Assembly (NCBI GenBank): GCA_910578885.1
Contig: CAJTSH010000011.1
Location: forward strand, 1-64,000
Length of the DNA stretch: 64,000 nucleotides
Source: an uncultured Lachnospiraceae bacterium
GTDB lineage: Bacteria; Bacillota; Clostridia; Lachnospirales; Lachnospiraceae
Direction of reading: 5' to 3'
Shown: one piece after another, positions 42,553-51,248 of the stretch
Position numbering within the stretch: position 1 is the first letter of the stretch
Layout of the letters: each line of letters opens with the position of its first letter
Made by a program: the position numbers and the translations under genes
Notes under the pieces: model-generated
Seen by the model: the letters and a program-made list of their open reading frames with translations, nothing else
What the model was told of the DNA's origin: nothing
Databases searched by the model: none

Positions 42553-43722
42553 ATGGAAAAAGAATTGGAATTATATTTGCACATTCCGTTTTGTATGAAA
42601 AAATGCAATTACTGTGATTTTTTGTCTGCTCCGGCAAATGAGAAGACTCAGGAGAAGTATACGGCAGCGCTTGTAAGAGAGATTCGATATTATGGAGAAC
42701 GTTGTAGAGACCGGAAGGTCTCTACAATTTATATAGGGGGAGGAACGCCTTCCTGGCTGTCAGAGCATGGGATGGAGGTGATTTTAAAGCAGCTATTTTC
42801 GAGTTTTGTAATTAAGCCGGATGCGGAAATCACAATAGAGTGTAATCCGGGGACGTTGACGAAGAAGAAGTTACAGACCTATCGGCGGAATAAGGTCAAC
42901 AGGCTGAGTATGGGGCTTCAATCCACAATGAATGATGAACTGAAGGAGTTAGGACGGATACATACGTATGAGCAGTTCGTACAAAATTACGAGCTGGCAA
43001 GGAAAGCAGGATTTACCAATATCAATGTGGACTTGATGAGCGCCCTGCCGAACCAGACGGCGTCGAAGTACCTGACTTCCTTAAAACGCGTCATAGATTT
43101 AAAACCGGAGCATATGTCGGCATATTCATTGATGATAGAGCCGGGAACCCCATTTTATGAGAAATATCACTTCGATACGGCGAACCGGAAAGCAGGTCTG
43201 CCGACAAAATATCTTCCCAGCGAAGATACGGAGTATGAAATCTATTATAGGACAAAAGAACTGTTGGAACAGGCGGGGTACTGCCATTATGAAATTTCTA
43301 ATTATGCAAAACCGGGTTATGAATGCCGTCATAACATTGGGTATTGGAAACGGACAGATTATCTCGGCATGGGCTTAGGAGCGTCTTCACTTTTTGAAAA
43401 TGTCCGGTATGTCAACGAGCAGGAGCTTTCTACTTATATAGAAGGAACTAAAACAGCTGCAGATCTTCATATTCAGGCTGACGTAATTTCCAGAAGGGGA
43501 CAGATGGAGGAATTCATGTTTTTGGGGCTTCGCATGACGGCTGGCGTGACCAGGGCGGAATTTCGCAAGTGCTTTGGCGTGGAAGTAGAAGCAGTCTATG
43601 GGGAACTTCTTCCGAGACTGGCAGGAGAAGGATTGATTGTCTGTGAAGCGGGGGAGATACGTTTGACGGATCGGGGGAGGGATATCAGTAATTATGTTTT
43701 GGCGGAATTTTTGATGGAATGA
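42553..43722 (+). CDS. hemW: HemW-type radical SAM protein
   Basis: The 389-residue radical SAM protein has the cluster motif CMKKCNYC at the N-terminus (HIPFCMKKCNYCDF) and the HemW C-terminal domain. Family knowledge assigns HemW a heme chaperone role, not coproporphyrinogen oxidation. The lack of a fourth HemN-type cysteine (CxxxCxxC followed by F, not C) supports HemW. It follows lepA by 3 bp and precedes the hrcA unit in the conserved order. Confidence 0.93.
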   Translation: MEKELELYLHIPFCMKKCNYCDFLSAPANEKTQEKYTAALVREIRYYGERCRDRKVSTIYIGGGTPSWLSEHGMEVILKQLFSSFVIKPDAEITIECNPGTLTKKKLQTYRRNKVNRLSMGLQSTMNDELKELGRIHTYEQFVQNYELARKAGFTNINVDLMSALPNQTASKYLTSLKRVIDLKPEHMSAYSLMIEPGTPFYEKYHFDTANRKAGLPTKYLPSEDTEYEIYYRTKELLEQAGYCHYEISNYAKPGYECRHNIGYWKRTDYLGMGLGASSLFENVRYVNEQELSTYIEGTKTAADLHIQADVISRRGQMEEFMFLGLRMTAGVTRAEFRKCFGVEVEAVYGELLPRLAGEGLIVCEAGEIRLTDRGRDISNYVLAEFLME

Positions 43723-43741
43723 GATTCTGTTGGACTTTTTC

Positions 43742-43770
43742 TTGATGATAGGGGATTTATCCCATATAAT
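43742..43770 (+). promoter_or_regulatory. Promoter with embedded operator before the XRE gene
   Basis: TTGATG (43742-43747) and a consensus TATAAT (43765-43770) are 17 bp apart. Between them lies the inverted repeat GGGAT-TT-ATCCC (43752-43763), ideally placed for self-repression by the XRE protein. Confidence 0.7.
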
Positions 43771-43791
43771 AAAAGAAAAGGAGGGGATGAT

Positions 43792-44010
43792 TTGGATCCA
43801 GAGTATAATATGATTCAGGCAATTATTGATGCAAGAAAAAAGAGTCATCTCACACAGAAACAACTTGCAGAGAGAACAGGGATTGACCAGTCAGATATCA
43901 GTAAATTGGAGACTGGTAATGCCAATCCCACGTTACAAGTGCTGAAACGTCTGGCTGACGGCATGGATATGGTATTGAAATTAGAATTTATACCCAAACA
44001 CATAAAATAA
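43792..44010 (+). CDS. Small XRE-family helix-turn-helix protein
   Basis: The 72-residue protein is a single Cro/C1-type helix-turn-helix (about 8-62: IIDARKKSHLTQKQLAERTG, then QSDISKLETGNANPTLQVLKRLA). It begins with TTG at 43792 behind AAGGAGGGG. The size and layout match HigA-like antitoxins and solitary regulators, but no toxin gene is adjacent on either strand. It has its own promoter and terminator, so it is an independent unit between hemW and hrcA. Confidence 0.85.
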   Translation: MDPEYNMIQAIIDARKKSHLTQKQLAERTGIDQSDISKLETGNANPTLQVLKRLADGMDMVLKLEFIPKHIK

Positions 44011-44023
44011 TTGGATATAATTT

Positions 44024-44052
44024 AAAGTCGCTTTGAGTGAAGCGGCTTTTTC
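44024..44052 (+). terminator. Terminator of the XRE gene
   Basis: AAAGTCGCTT (44024-44033) pairs with AAGCGGCTTT (44040-44049), one G-T pair, followed by further T residues. Confidence 0.75.
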
Positions 44053-44117
44053 CATTATCTCCCAAAACGAATTTCACCATTTCATTTATAAATAAATCAT
44101 AAAATCACAAAATAGTG

Positions 44118-44146
44118 TTGACAAAAAAAATAGTTGGTGCTATCTT
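44118..44146 (+). promoter_or_regulatory. hrcA: Promoter of the hrcA-grpE-dnaK-dnaJ operon
   Basis: A consensus TTGACA (44118-44123) and TATCTT (44141-44146) are 17 bp apart. Transcription should start about 10 bp before the CIRCE element. Confidence 0.85.
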
Positions 44147-44161
44147 AAGTACAGAAAGCAA

Positions 44162-44188
44162 TTAGCACTCTTTTTGAATGAGTGCTAA
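44162..44188. promoter_or_regulatory. CIRCE operator (HrcA site) before hrcA
   Basis: TTAGCACTC, nine bases, GAGTGCTAA is a perfect CIRCE. It lies in the transcribed leader, the classical position, so HrcA binding can block polymerase and the RNA hairpin may affect mRNA decay. The spacer is the same as at htpG. Confidence 0.97.
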
Positions 44189-44192
44189 CAAC

Positions 44193-44230
44193 AAAAATCC
44201 AGAAGCTGGAAACAGACGGATTGGATTTTT
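44193..44230 (+). other. Leader hairpin of the hrcA operon
   Basis: AAAAATCCA (44193-44201) pairs with TGGATTTTT (44222-44230). The right arm runs into T residues, so it could act as a weak attenuator. About 115 further leader bases precede hrcA without another clear signal. Confidence 0.4.
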
Positions 44231-44345
44231 TCATACTCATGAGCGATGATATATTTCATATAACTTTAAATAGTGACGCTCGTGAGTCGGCGTTACTGGC
44301 AAAACTTATTGCTCGTCAGTATAAATTGGTTTCGGGAGCAGTCAG

Positions 44346-45389
44346 ATGAACGAGAATGGATTGGATGAACGGAAAACAAAAATATTACATGCCATCATCA
44401 AGAATTATCTGGAAACAGGAGAGCCGGTAGGCTCAAGAACGATTTCCAAATATACGGATTTGAACTTAAGTTCTGCGACCATTCGGAATGAAATGGCGGA
44501 CTTGGAGGAATTGGGCTATATTTTACAGCCACATACCTCGGCAGGAAGAATCCCATCCGATAAGGGATACCGGTTTTATGTGGATCACTTAATCAAAGAG
44601 AAGGATAAAGAAGTATCCGAGATGAAGGATTTTGTGATTGAGCATACGGAGCGGATGGAGCAGGTCTTACAGCAGGTAGCAAAGCTGCTGGCGGCCAATA
44701 CGAACTATGCGACAATGATAACCTCTCCGCAGTTTCATCACAATAAGGTCAAGTTCATTCAGTTGTCAAGCGTAGATGAGGAGCATATCTTGGCAGTCGT
44801 TGTGCTGGAAGGGAATCTGGTGAAGAACAAAATGGTAACGACAGATGAACCGGTGGATAACGAGCAGATGCTGAAATTAAACATGCTGCTGAATACGAAT
44901 TTAACTGGTTTATCCATAGACCAGATCAATCTTGGAACGATAGCGGCTTTGAAGGAGAAGGCCGGTATCCATAGCCATATTATCAGTGATGTACTGGATG
45001 CAGTTGCAGAAGCCATCAGTGAAGATGAGGATTTAGAGATATATACCAGCGGAGCGACGAATATTCTTAAATATCCGGAGCTGTCGGATTCACAGAAGGC
45101 AAGCGAGCTTCTTACCGCATTTGAAGAGAAGAATCAGTTAGTAAGTCTGGTTACCGAGAATCTTGCAGATGAAGAAAATACCGGTATTCAGGTTTATATA
45201 GGAAATGAAACCCCGATACAGACAATGAAAGATTGCAGCGTGGTAACTGCAACGTATGAACTGGGGGAAGGCGTCAAAGGAACCATTGGTATTATTGGAC
45301 CGAAACGAATGGATTACGAGAACGTCATGGATAACTTAAAGATGTTAAAAGCGCAGCTAGACGGCATATGGAATAAGCCTAAGCGTTAG
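44346..45389 (+). CDS. hrcA: Heat-inducible transcription repressor HrcA
   Basis: The 347-residue repressor binds CIRCE with help from GroEL. The winged-helix N-terminus (LNLSSATIRNEMADLEELGYI), the GRIPSDKGYRFYVD motif and the GAF-like centre are all present, ending IGPKRMDYENVMDNL. It should control this operon and htpG in the window. grpE follows 15 bp later. Confidence 0.98.
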   Translation: MNENGLDERKTKILHAIIKNYLETGEPVGSRTISKYTDLNLSSATIRNEMADLEELGYILQPHTSAGRIPSDKGYRFYVDHLIKEKDKEVSEMKDFVIEHTERMEQVLQQVAKLLAANTNYATMITSPQFHHNKVKFIQLSSVDEEHILAVVVLEGNLVKNKMVTTDEPVDNEQMLKLNMLLNTNLTGLSIDQINLGTIAALKEKAGIHSHIISDVLDAVAEAISEDEDLEIYTSGATNILKYPELSDSQKASELLTAFEEKNQLVSLVTENLADEENTGIQVYIGNETPIQTMKDCSVVTATYELGEGVKGTIGIIGPKRMDYENVMDNLKMLKAQLDGIWNKPKR

Positions 45390-45404
45390 AAAGGTGGTCA
45401 TAAG

Positions 45405-46043
45405 GTGGCAGATACAAGTACAGAGAAAGAATTAGAAAAGGAAGAGATTTTGAAAGAGACAGAGGAGGATTTGGCAGAGGGAACCGAAACACAGGAAGAG
45501 GGAGCCGGTGAGACAGAAGTTGAGAAAGATGCCGAAGAAGCAGCGGAAGAAATAGAAAAATCAGAAGAAGGCAAAAAGAGCATTTTCAAGAAAAAGGAAA
45601 AAAAGGATAAAAAAGACGAGCAGATAGAAGAATTGAATGATAAGCTGAAACGTCAGATGGCAGAATTTGATAATTTCCGCAAGCGTACTGAGAAAGAAAA
45701 ATCTCAGATGTATGATATGGGAGCAAAAAATATCGTTGAAAAGATCCTTCCGGTCATCGATAACTTTGAAAGAGGACTTGCGGCAGTGCCTCAGGAAGAA
45801 AAAGAAAACGCATTTGTGGATGGAATGGAAAAGATATATAAACAGATGCTGGCAACACTTTCCGAAGCAGGCGTAGAACCGATTGAAGCAGTCGGTCAGG
45901 AATTTAACCCGGATTTCCACAATGCAGTCATGCATGTAGAAGATGAGGAAGCAGGCGAGAATATAATCGTCGAGGAGTTCCAGAAGGGTTATGTATATCG
46001 TGACGCAGTTGTCCGTCACAGTATGGTAAAAGTAGCAAACTAA
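45405..46043 (+). CDS. grpE: Nucleotide exchange factor GrpE
   Basis: GrpE releases ADP from DnaK. The 212-residue protein has a long acidic N-terminal tail (about 1-60), a lysine-rich stretch, the coiled coil (about 70-125, LKRQMAEFDNFRKRTEKEK) and the C-terminal beta domain (EFNPDFHNAVMHVED, GYVYRDAVVRHSMVKVAN). It starts with GTG at 45405. dnaK follows after 40 bp. Confidence 0.97.
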   Translation: MADTSTEKELEKEEILKETEEDLAEGTETQEEGAGETEVEKDAEEAAEEIEKSEEGKKSIFKKKEKKDKKDEQIEELNDKLKRQMAEFDNFRKRTEKEKSQMYDMGAKNIVEKILPVIDNFERGLAAVPQEEKENAFVDGMEKIYKQMLATLSEAGVEPIEAVGQEFNPDFHNAVMHVEDEEAGENIIVEEFQKGYVYRDAVVRHSMVKVAN

Positions 46044-46083
46044 CGAATTATCGAATCATTGAATAGAAAGAGGAGGTCTCATT

Positions 46084-47949
46084 ATGAGCAAGATTATTGG
46101 CATTGACTTAGGAACAACTAACAGTTGTGTAGCAGTTATGGAAGGTGGAAAACCTACCGTTATTGCAAATCAGGAAGGCGCAAGAACTACACCTTCAATC
46201 GTAGCATTTACAAAGACAGGCGAGAGATTAGTGGGCGAGCCTGCAAAGCGTCAGGCAGTTACAAATGCAGAGAAAACCATTTCTTCCATCAAGAGACATA
46301 TGGGAACAGAGTTCAAGAAAGATATTGATGATAAGCAGTATTCTCCGCAGCAGATTTCTGCTATGATCCTTCAGAAATTAAAGGCAGATGCAGAAGGATA
46401 TTTAGGTGAGAAGGTAACAGAGGCGGTAATCACCGTTCCTGCATATTTTAATGATGCACAGCGTCAGGCAACAAAGGATGCAGGTAAGATTGCGGGGCTG
46501 GATGTAAAACGTATCATCAACGAGCCGACGGCAGCAGCGCTTGCTTATGGACTTGACAACGAAAAAGAGCAAAAGATTATGGTATATGACCTTGGCGGCG
46601 GTACATTTGACGTATCTATCATTGAAATCGGCGACGGCGTCATTGAAGTCCTTGCAACAAGCGGTGATAACAAACTCGGCGGAGATGATTTCGACCAGAA
46701 GATTACAGACTGGATGATTGCAGAATTCAAGAATGCAGAAGGGGTCGATTTATCCGGCGATAAAATGGCATTACAGAGATTAAAAGAAGCGGCAGAGAAG
46801 GCAAAGAAAGAGTTATCTTCCGCAACGACGACAAATATCAACCTGCCGTTCATTACTGCGACCGCAGAAGGACCAAAGCACTTTGATATGAACTTGACCA
46901 GAGCAAAATTTGATGAGCTGACACATGATCTGGTAGAGAGAACTGCAGTACCGGTACAGAATGCATTGAAGGACGCAGGTATCTCATCCTCTGAATTAGG
47001 TCAGGTATTATTGGTCGGCGGTTCTACACGTATCCCGGCAGTACAGGATAAGGTAAAACAGTTAACCGGAAAAGAGCCAAGCAAATCCTTGAATCCAGAC
47101 GAGTGCGTAGCAATCGGCGCTTCCATTCAGGGCGGTAAATTGGCAGGAGATGCAGGCGCAGGTGAAATTTTGCTTTTGGATGTAACGCCATTGTCCTTAT
47201 CCATCGAAACTATGGGCGGTGTTGCAACCAGATTGATTGAGAGAAATACAACGATTCCTACCAAGAAGAGCCAGATTTTCTCGACGGCGGCAGATAACCA
47301 GACAGCCGTAGACATCAATGTTGTACAGGGTGAGAGACAGTTTGCAAGAGATAACAAATCCCTTGGACAGTTCCGTCTGGACGGAATTCCGCCAGCACGC
47401 CGGGGCGTTCCTCAGATTGAGGTTACTTTCGATATTGATGCAAACGGTATCGTAAATGTATCCGCAAAAGATTTGGGAACAGGCAAAGAGCAGCACATCA
47501 CCATCACCGCAGGCTCCAATATGTCTGATGACGAAATCGATAAGGCAGTAAAGGAAGCGGCAGAATACGAGGCGCAGGATAAGAAGAGAAAAGAAGCGAT
47601 TGACACCAGAAATGATGCAGATTCCTTTGTATTCCAGACGGAAAAAGCTTTAGAAGAGGTTGGCGCAAACCTTGATCCGGCAGATAAATCCGCAGTAGAG
47701 GCAGATTTAAATGCATTAAAATCTTTGGTAGAAGCAAATCCTCAGGCAGAGAACATGACAGACGATCAGGTCGCTGAAATGAAGGCTGCAAAAGAGAAGC
47801 TGATGGAGAGCGCGCAGAAAGTATTTGCAAAGATGTACGAGAATGCGCAGGCAACGCAGGGAGCTGCAGGTCCGGATATGGGAGCTGGTCCTGACATGAA
47901 TGCAGGCGGAGCAGACGACGTAGTAGATGCGGATTATAAAGAAGTGTAA
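46084..47949 (+). CDS. dnaK: Chaperone DnaK (Hsp70)
   Basis: The 621-residue Hsp70 has the ATPase motifs IGIDLGTTNSCVAV, VYDLGGGTFDVSI and LVGGSTRIPAVQ. The DVTPLSLSIETMGG linker and peptide-binding domain follow, and the tail is Gly/Ala-rich, ending VVDADYKEV. An AGGAGG-type site precedes the ATG. It is the main chaperone of the CIRCE operon. Two hairpins separate it from dnaJ. Confidence 0.99.
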   Translation: MSKIIGIDLGTTNSCVAVMEGGKPTVIANQEGARTTPSIVAFTKTGERLVGEPAKRQAVTNAEKTISSIKRHMGTEFKKDIDDKQYSPQQISAMILQKLKADAEGYLGEKVTEAVITVPAYFNDAQRQATKDAGKIAGLDVKRIINEPTAAALAYGLDNEKEQKIMVYDLGGGTFDVSIIEIGDGVIEVLATSGDNKLGGDDFDQKITDWMIAEFKNAEGVDLSGDKMALQRLKEAAEKAKKELSSATTTNINLPFITATAEGPKHFDMNLTRAKFDELTHDLVERTAVPVQNALKDAGISSSELGQVLLVGGSTRIPAVQDKVKQLTGKEPSKSLNPDECVAIGASIQGGKLAGDAGAGEILLLDVTPLSLSIETMGGVATRLIERNTTIPTKKSQIFSTAADNQTAVDINVVQGERQFARDNKSLGQFRLDGIPPARRGVPQIEVTFDIDANGIVNVSAKDLGTGKEQHITITAGSNMSDDEIDKAVKEAAEYEAQDKKRKEAIDTRNDADSFVFQTEKALEEVGANLDPADKSAVEADLNALKSLVEANPQAENMTDDQVAEMKAAKEKLMESAQKVFAKMYENAQATQGAAGPDMGAGPDMNAGGADDVVDADYKEV

Positions 47950-47965
47950 GTAATGGGGTTTTTAT

Positions 47966-48064
47966 CCGGTGCGGTCTGCCGCACCGGGCAAAAGCCTGTA
48001 ACAGCCCGGAAAGGTTGTTATAAAAATTGGAGCTATGGAACTCCGACTTTTATAACAATCTTTT
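47966..48064 (+). other. Two hairpins between dnaK and dnaJ
   Basis: A nine-base-pair stem (CCGGTGCGG/CCGCACCGG, 47966-47987) has no T-run. A second, longer structure (48013-48060, 13-bp outer stem, GGAG/CTCC inside) is followed by TTTT. Together they may partly terminate or process the transcript, lowering DnaJ relative to DnaK. Confidence 0.6.
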
Positions 48065-48109
48065 GAATGTTTCATTGGAAATAATTTGTAAGTAAAGAGG
48101 GAATCAGTC

Positions 48110-49282
48110 ATGGCAGAGCAGAAGAGAGATTATTATGAAGTATTAGGCGTAGAACGAAGCGCAGATGATGCGGCGATTAAAAAGGCATACCGGGTTCTGG
48201 CCAAGAAGTATCATCCGGATATGAATCCGGGCGATGCGGAAGCAGAGAAGAAGTTCAAAGAGGCGTCGGAAGCATATGCCGTTTTGAGTGATGCAGAAAA
48301 GAGACGGCAGTACGACCAGTTCGGTCATGCAGCATTTGAAGGCGGTGCGGGAGGCGGAGCCGGCGGCTTTGATTTCTCTGGAATGGATATGGGAGACATT
48401 TTCGGAGATATCTTTGGAGATTTCTTCGGCGGCGGAAGAAGCAGACGGGCGAATAATGGACCGATGCGGGGAGCGAACCTTCGCGCAAGCGTGAGAATTA
48501 CCTTTGAAGAGGCAGTGTTTGGCACTGAGAAGGAAATAGAGATAACTTTAAAAGATGAGTGCGAGCATTGTCACGGGACAGGTGCAAAGCCCGGAACCAC
48601 CCCGGAGACCTGTACGAAATGTGGCGGAAAAGGAAAAGTTATGTACACTCAGCAGTCCTTGTTTGGCATGGTACAGAATGTCCAGACTTGTCCGGAATGT
48701 AACGGAAGCGGTAAGATTATCAAAGAGAAATGTTCGGATTGCCACGGTTCCGGCTATATAGCGAACCGGAAGCGTATCAAGGTAAGCATTCCGGCAGGTA
48801 TCGACAATGGACAGAGCGTGCGCATCCGTGAAAAAGGAGAGCCGGGTGTAAACGGCGGACCAAGAGGAGACTTGCTGGTAGAGGTCGTGGTTTCCAGACA
48901 TCCGATTTTCCAGCGGCAGGATATGAATATTTATTCTACGGCGCCGATCAGCTTTGCTCAGGCGGCGCTCGGCGGCGAGGTGCGGATCAATACGGTGGAC
49001 GGAGATATCCTTTATGAGGTAAAGCCGGGCACACAGACCGATACCAAGATTCGTTTGAAAGGAAAAGGCGTACCTTCCCTGCGTAACAAGTCGGTTCGCG
49101 GTGATCATTATGTAACCCTTGTGGTACAGGTTCCGACCGGATTGAACGAGGCGGCAAAAGAAGCGCTGCGCAGCTTTGACGAGCAGACTGGCAGCACTTT
49201 AAAGAAGCAGACCGCGGGCGAAGAGAAGAAAAAGAAAAAAGGTTTTATGGATAAACTCAAAGAAACTCTGGATGATATTTGA
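48110..49282 (+). CDS. dnaJ: Chaperone DnaJ (Hsp40, type I)
   Basis: The 390-residue co-chaperone has the J domain (about 4-70) with the HPD motif in KKYHPDMNPG and a Gly/Phe-rich linker (about 75-115). Four zinc-binding CxxCxGxG repeats follow (about 145-215: CEHCHGTG, CTKCGGKG, CPECNGSG, CSDCHGSG), then the two C-terminal substrate domains. It closes the conserved hrcA operon; a second J-like protein follows. Confidence 0.98.
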   Translation: MAEQKRDYYEVLGVERSADDAAIKKAYRVLAKKYHPDMNPGDAEAEKKFKEASEAYAVLSDAEKRRQYDQFGHAAFEGGAGGGAGGFDFSGMDMGDIFGDIFGDFFGGGRSRRANNGPMRGANLRASVRITFEEAVFGTEKEIEITLKDECEHCHGTGAKPGTTPETCTKCGGKGKVMYTQQSLFGMVQNVQTCPECNGSGKIIKEKCSDCHGSGYIANRKRIKVSIPAGIDNGQSVRIREKGEPGVNGGPRGDLLVEVVVSRHPIFQRQDMNIYSTAPISFAQAALGGEVRINTVDGDILYEVKPGTQTDTKIRLKGKGVPSLRNKSVRGDHYVTLVVQVPTGLNEAAKEALRSFDEQTGSTLKKQTAGEEKKKKKGFMDKLKETLDDI

Positions 49283-49385
49283 AAAAACTTGCGAAAATGA
49301 ATTTTGTGCTGTATACTAATCGCAGTTGGTGAAATTTTTGGATTACATGTTGTCTATATGTGAAAGGGTAAAAGGAGTTTTGTCT

Positions 49386-49946
49386 ATGGAACAGCCTGTT
49401 ATAAGAAATAACGAACAGGATGAAGCAAAGCGGTTCGAGCAGTGGCGCTTCAAACAGACCGTGGAAATAGAACACAAGAAACAGAAGCTGGAAAACGAAA
49501 AAAAAGAAATAGAAACAGAAAGAAGACGGGTAGAAGAGGATCGGAGCAGTCTGGAGCGTGACCGCCGCGCGCTTATCCGTAAGCAGGAATCAGATGCTGC
49601 AAGGGTGAAGCAGGAGAAGCAGCTCTTTGATATGAAGTGGAAGATTTTAGAAGAGGAATTGTTGAAGCTTGCCAAGGAGAAGCAGCAGGTGCAGCGACAG
49701 CGGGAGTTCTACAGCAGAGTCTATGATTATGAGCGTACCGGTAACTCGCAGGAAGCGCATGGTCACACCGGTACAAGCGTGATAAGAGGGGAACTGTTCT
49801 TTGCCGGAGTGTCGGACGAGATATCCTTGAAGAAGCGTTATAAGGATTTGATTAAAATTTACCACCCGGACAACCTTGCCGGAGACACCGGAACGATACA
49901 GGAAATAAATAGAGAGTATGATAAATTAAAAGAGAAGCTGGGTTAG
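49386..49946 (+). CDS. Coiled-coil protein with C-terminal J-like domain
   Basis: The 186-residue protein starts at ATG 49386 (AAAGGAG 8 bp upstream). Residues ~10-115 are almost wholly charged coiled coil (Glu, Lys, Arg, Gln). The last ~55 residues, SLKKRYKDLIKIYHPDNLAG to INREYDKLKEKL, resemble helices II and III of a J domain with an HPD motif; helix I may be FAGVSDEIS-like or missing. A C-terminal J domain is the reverse of ordinary DnaJ. Its place 103 bp after dnaJ suggests it recruits DnaK to a target bound by the coiled coil. No other domain is recognised. Confidence 0.7.
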   Translation: MEQPVIRNNEQDEAKRFEQWRFKQTVEIEHKKQKLENEKKEIETERRRVEEDRSSLERDRRALIRKQESDAARVKQEKQLFDMKWKILEEELLKLAKEKQQVQRQREFYSRVYDYERTGNSQEAHGHTGTSVIRGELFFAGVSDEISLKKRYKDLIKIYHPDNLAGDTGTIQEINREYDKLKEKLG

Positions 49947-49995
49947 AAAATGCACCTCGAATGTCAGATGAGTCTAACATTTGAAGGTGCATTTT
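49947..49995. terminator. Bidirectional terminator after the J-like gene
   Basis: A long stem pairs AAAATGCACCT-GAATGT with ACATTTGAAGGTGCATTTT across a 12-base loop. It starts at the stop codon and ends the heat-shock unit. Confidence 0.8.
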
Positions 49996-50079
49996 CTGTA
50001 TAGTTAATGATTTTTTAGAAAAGTTATGCTATAATAAGTTCATTTAGAAAATGTAGTATATCAGATAACAAGGAGACAG

Positions 50080-51165
50080 GTGCGGCGTATGTATGAATCC
50101 TATGAAACACTAAAGATCAAGGAAAAAGCAGGAATTAAGCCGGCAGCACAGGAGCTACAATACAGAAAACGGCATAAAGAGCTTCTTCCGTTGCATGGGC
50201 TGCGGAATACTTTGATTTATATGGTGCAGACAGAGGAAATGCAAAGGCGCTTAGAGTCTATTGACAGTTTGTATGAAAAAGTAAGCAGTAAGCGGAAAGT
50301 GAAAGATATTATTTTGCTGGATGCTTTTCATTCCGCCACTATAGAGGGGGCAAGGACGACTGTCGAGAATGTCAGGAAGGCATATGAAAAACCGAAATCA
50401 CGGGATGATAAAATGGTGGTAAATACCATACGTGGGATGAATTATGCCTACGAAAATCGGATAACTATAGAAAACATTCGGAGGCTGTGGGAGATTGTGA
50501 CCAAAGAGGTCTGTGAGAATGAACATCTTGCAGGAACCCGGTTTCGGACAGGCATGGTCTATATAGGGAACCACACATCTATTATTCATACACCAGCAGA
50601 GCCGGAGGTGATTGAGAGTATGGTGGGAGAGATGTTTGCTTTTGCAGATGTTTCCACACTTAATGTATGGCTGACAGCAAGTATTCTTCATTTTTATTTT
50701 GTATATATTCATCCATTCTGTGATGGAAATGGAAGAATGGCAAGGATATTGACTCAGTCATTCTTATGGCAGAAAGGAATGAATAAGATTAAATACCTAC
50801 CGTTGTCAAGGACAATCAACAACAATCTATCCGGTTATTATACCTTTTTGAAGGAAGCCGAACTTGTGCAGACAAATGGAAAACGCTGGATAGATATTAC
50901 ACCGTTTCTTGATTATATGCTTAATGTCATAGAGCAGTGTATGATTGTTTCTATGAAAGAGGATAATATACTTTCTGAGAATCAGCGTCTGCTTTTGACA
51001 AAAATGCAGAAACGAGGAAAAGGAACAGAGATTAACATTTTAACCGCAGCAAAAATTTTAAAGGTATCACGGCAGACAGCCGGGAGAAACTTGAATGGGC
51101 TGGTCGCAATGGGGTATCTAGACAAAGTAAAACGAGAAGGAAAAAATATTTATAGATTGCAATAA
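50080..51165 (+). CDS. Fic family protein (probable AMP-transferase)
   Basis: The 361-residue protein has a Fic_N-like region, the Fic motif HPFCDGNGR (His near residue 211) and a C-terminal winged helix (about 300-360, ILTAAKILKVSRQTAGRNLNGLVAMG). The N-terminal SATIEG (about residue 87) fits the [S/T]xxxE[G/N] inhibitory helix, so it should be self-inhibited. Fic proteins usually attach AMP to hydroxyl side chains. The winged helix hints at self-regulation or a DNA-bound target. GTG at 50080 or ATG at 50089 are both possible starts. It is a lone gene inserted between the dnaJ and prmA blocks. Confidence 0.9.
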   Translation: MRRMYESYETLKIKEKAGIKPAAQELQYRKRHKELLPLHGLRNTLIYMVQTEEMQRRLESIDSLYEKVSSKRKVKDIILLDAFHSATIEGARTTVENVRKAYEKPKSRDDKMVVNTIRGMNYAYENRITIENIRRLWEIVTKEVCENEHLAGTRFRTGMVYIGNHTSIIHTPAEPEVIESMVGEMFAFADVSTLNVWLTASILHFYFVYIHPFCDGNGRMARILTQSFLWQKGMNKIKYLPLSRTINNNLSGYYTFLKEAELVQTNGKRWIDITPFLDYMLNVIEQCMIVSMKEDNILSENQRLLLTKMQKRGKGTEINILTAAKILKVSRQTAGRNLNGLVAMGYLDKVKREGKNIYRLQ

Positions 51166-51219
51166 GAGTATACCATCTATTTTAGGTGGAGTCATCAGAC
51201 TTTATGCTGCTCTGCGCAG

Positions 51220-51246
51220 CCCATGTGCTTTATACATGCACATGGG
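51220..51246. terminator. Hairpin between the convergent Fic and hydrogenase-like genes
   Basis: CCCATGTGC (51220-51228) pairs with GCACATGGG (51238-51246), just beyond the hydrogenase stop. No T-run is present, so termination is uncertain. Confidence 0.45.
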
Positions 51247-51248
51247 TC

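Noticed and set aside
45561..46019. 152-codon minus-strand frame opposite grpE
   Set aside because: It is a shadow of the lysine/glutamate-rich grpE coding strand, giving Phe/Leu-rich nonsense.
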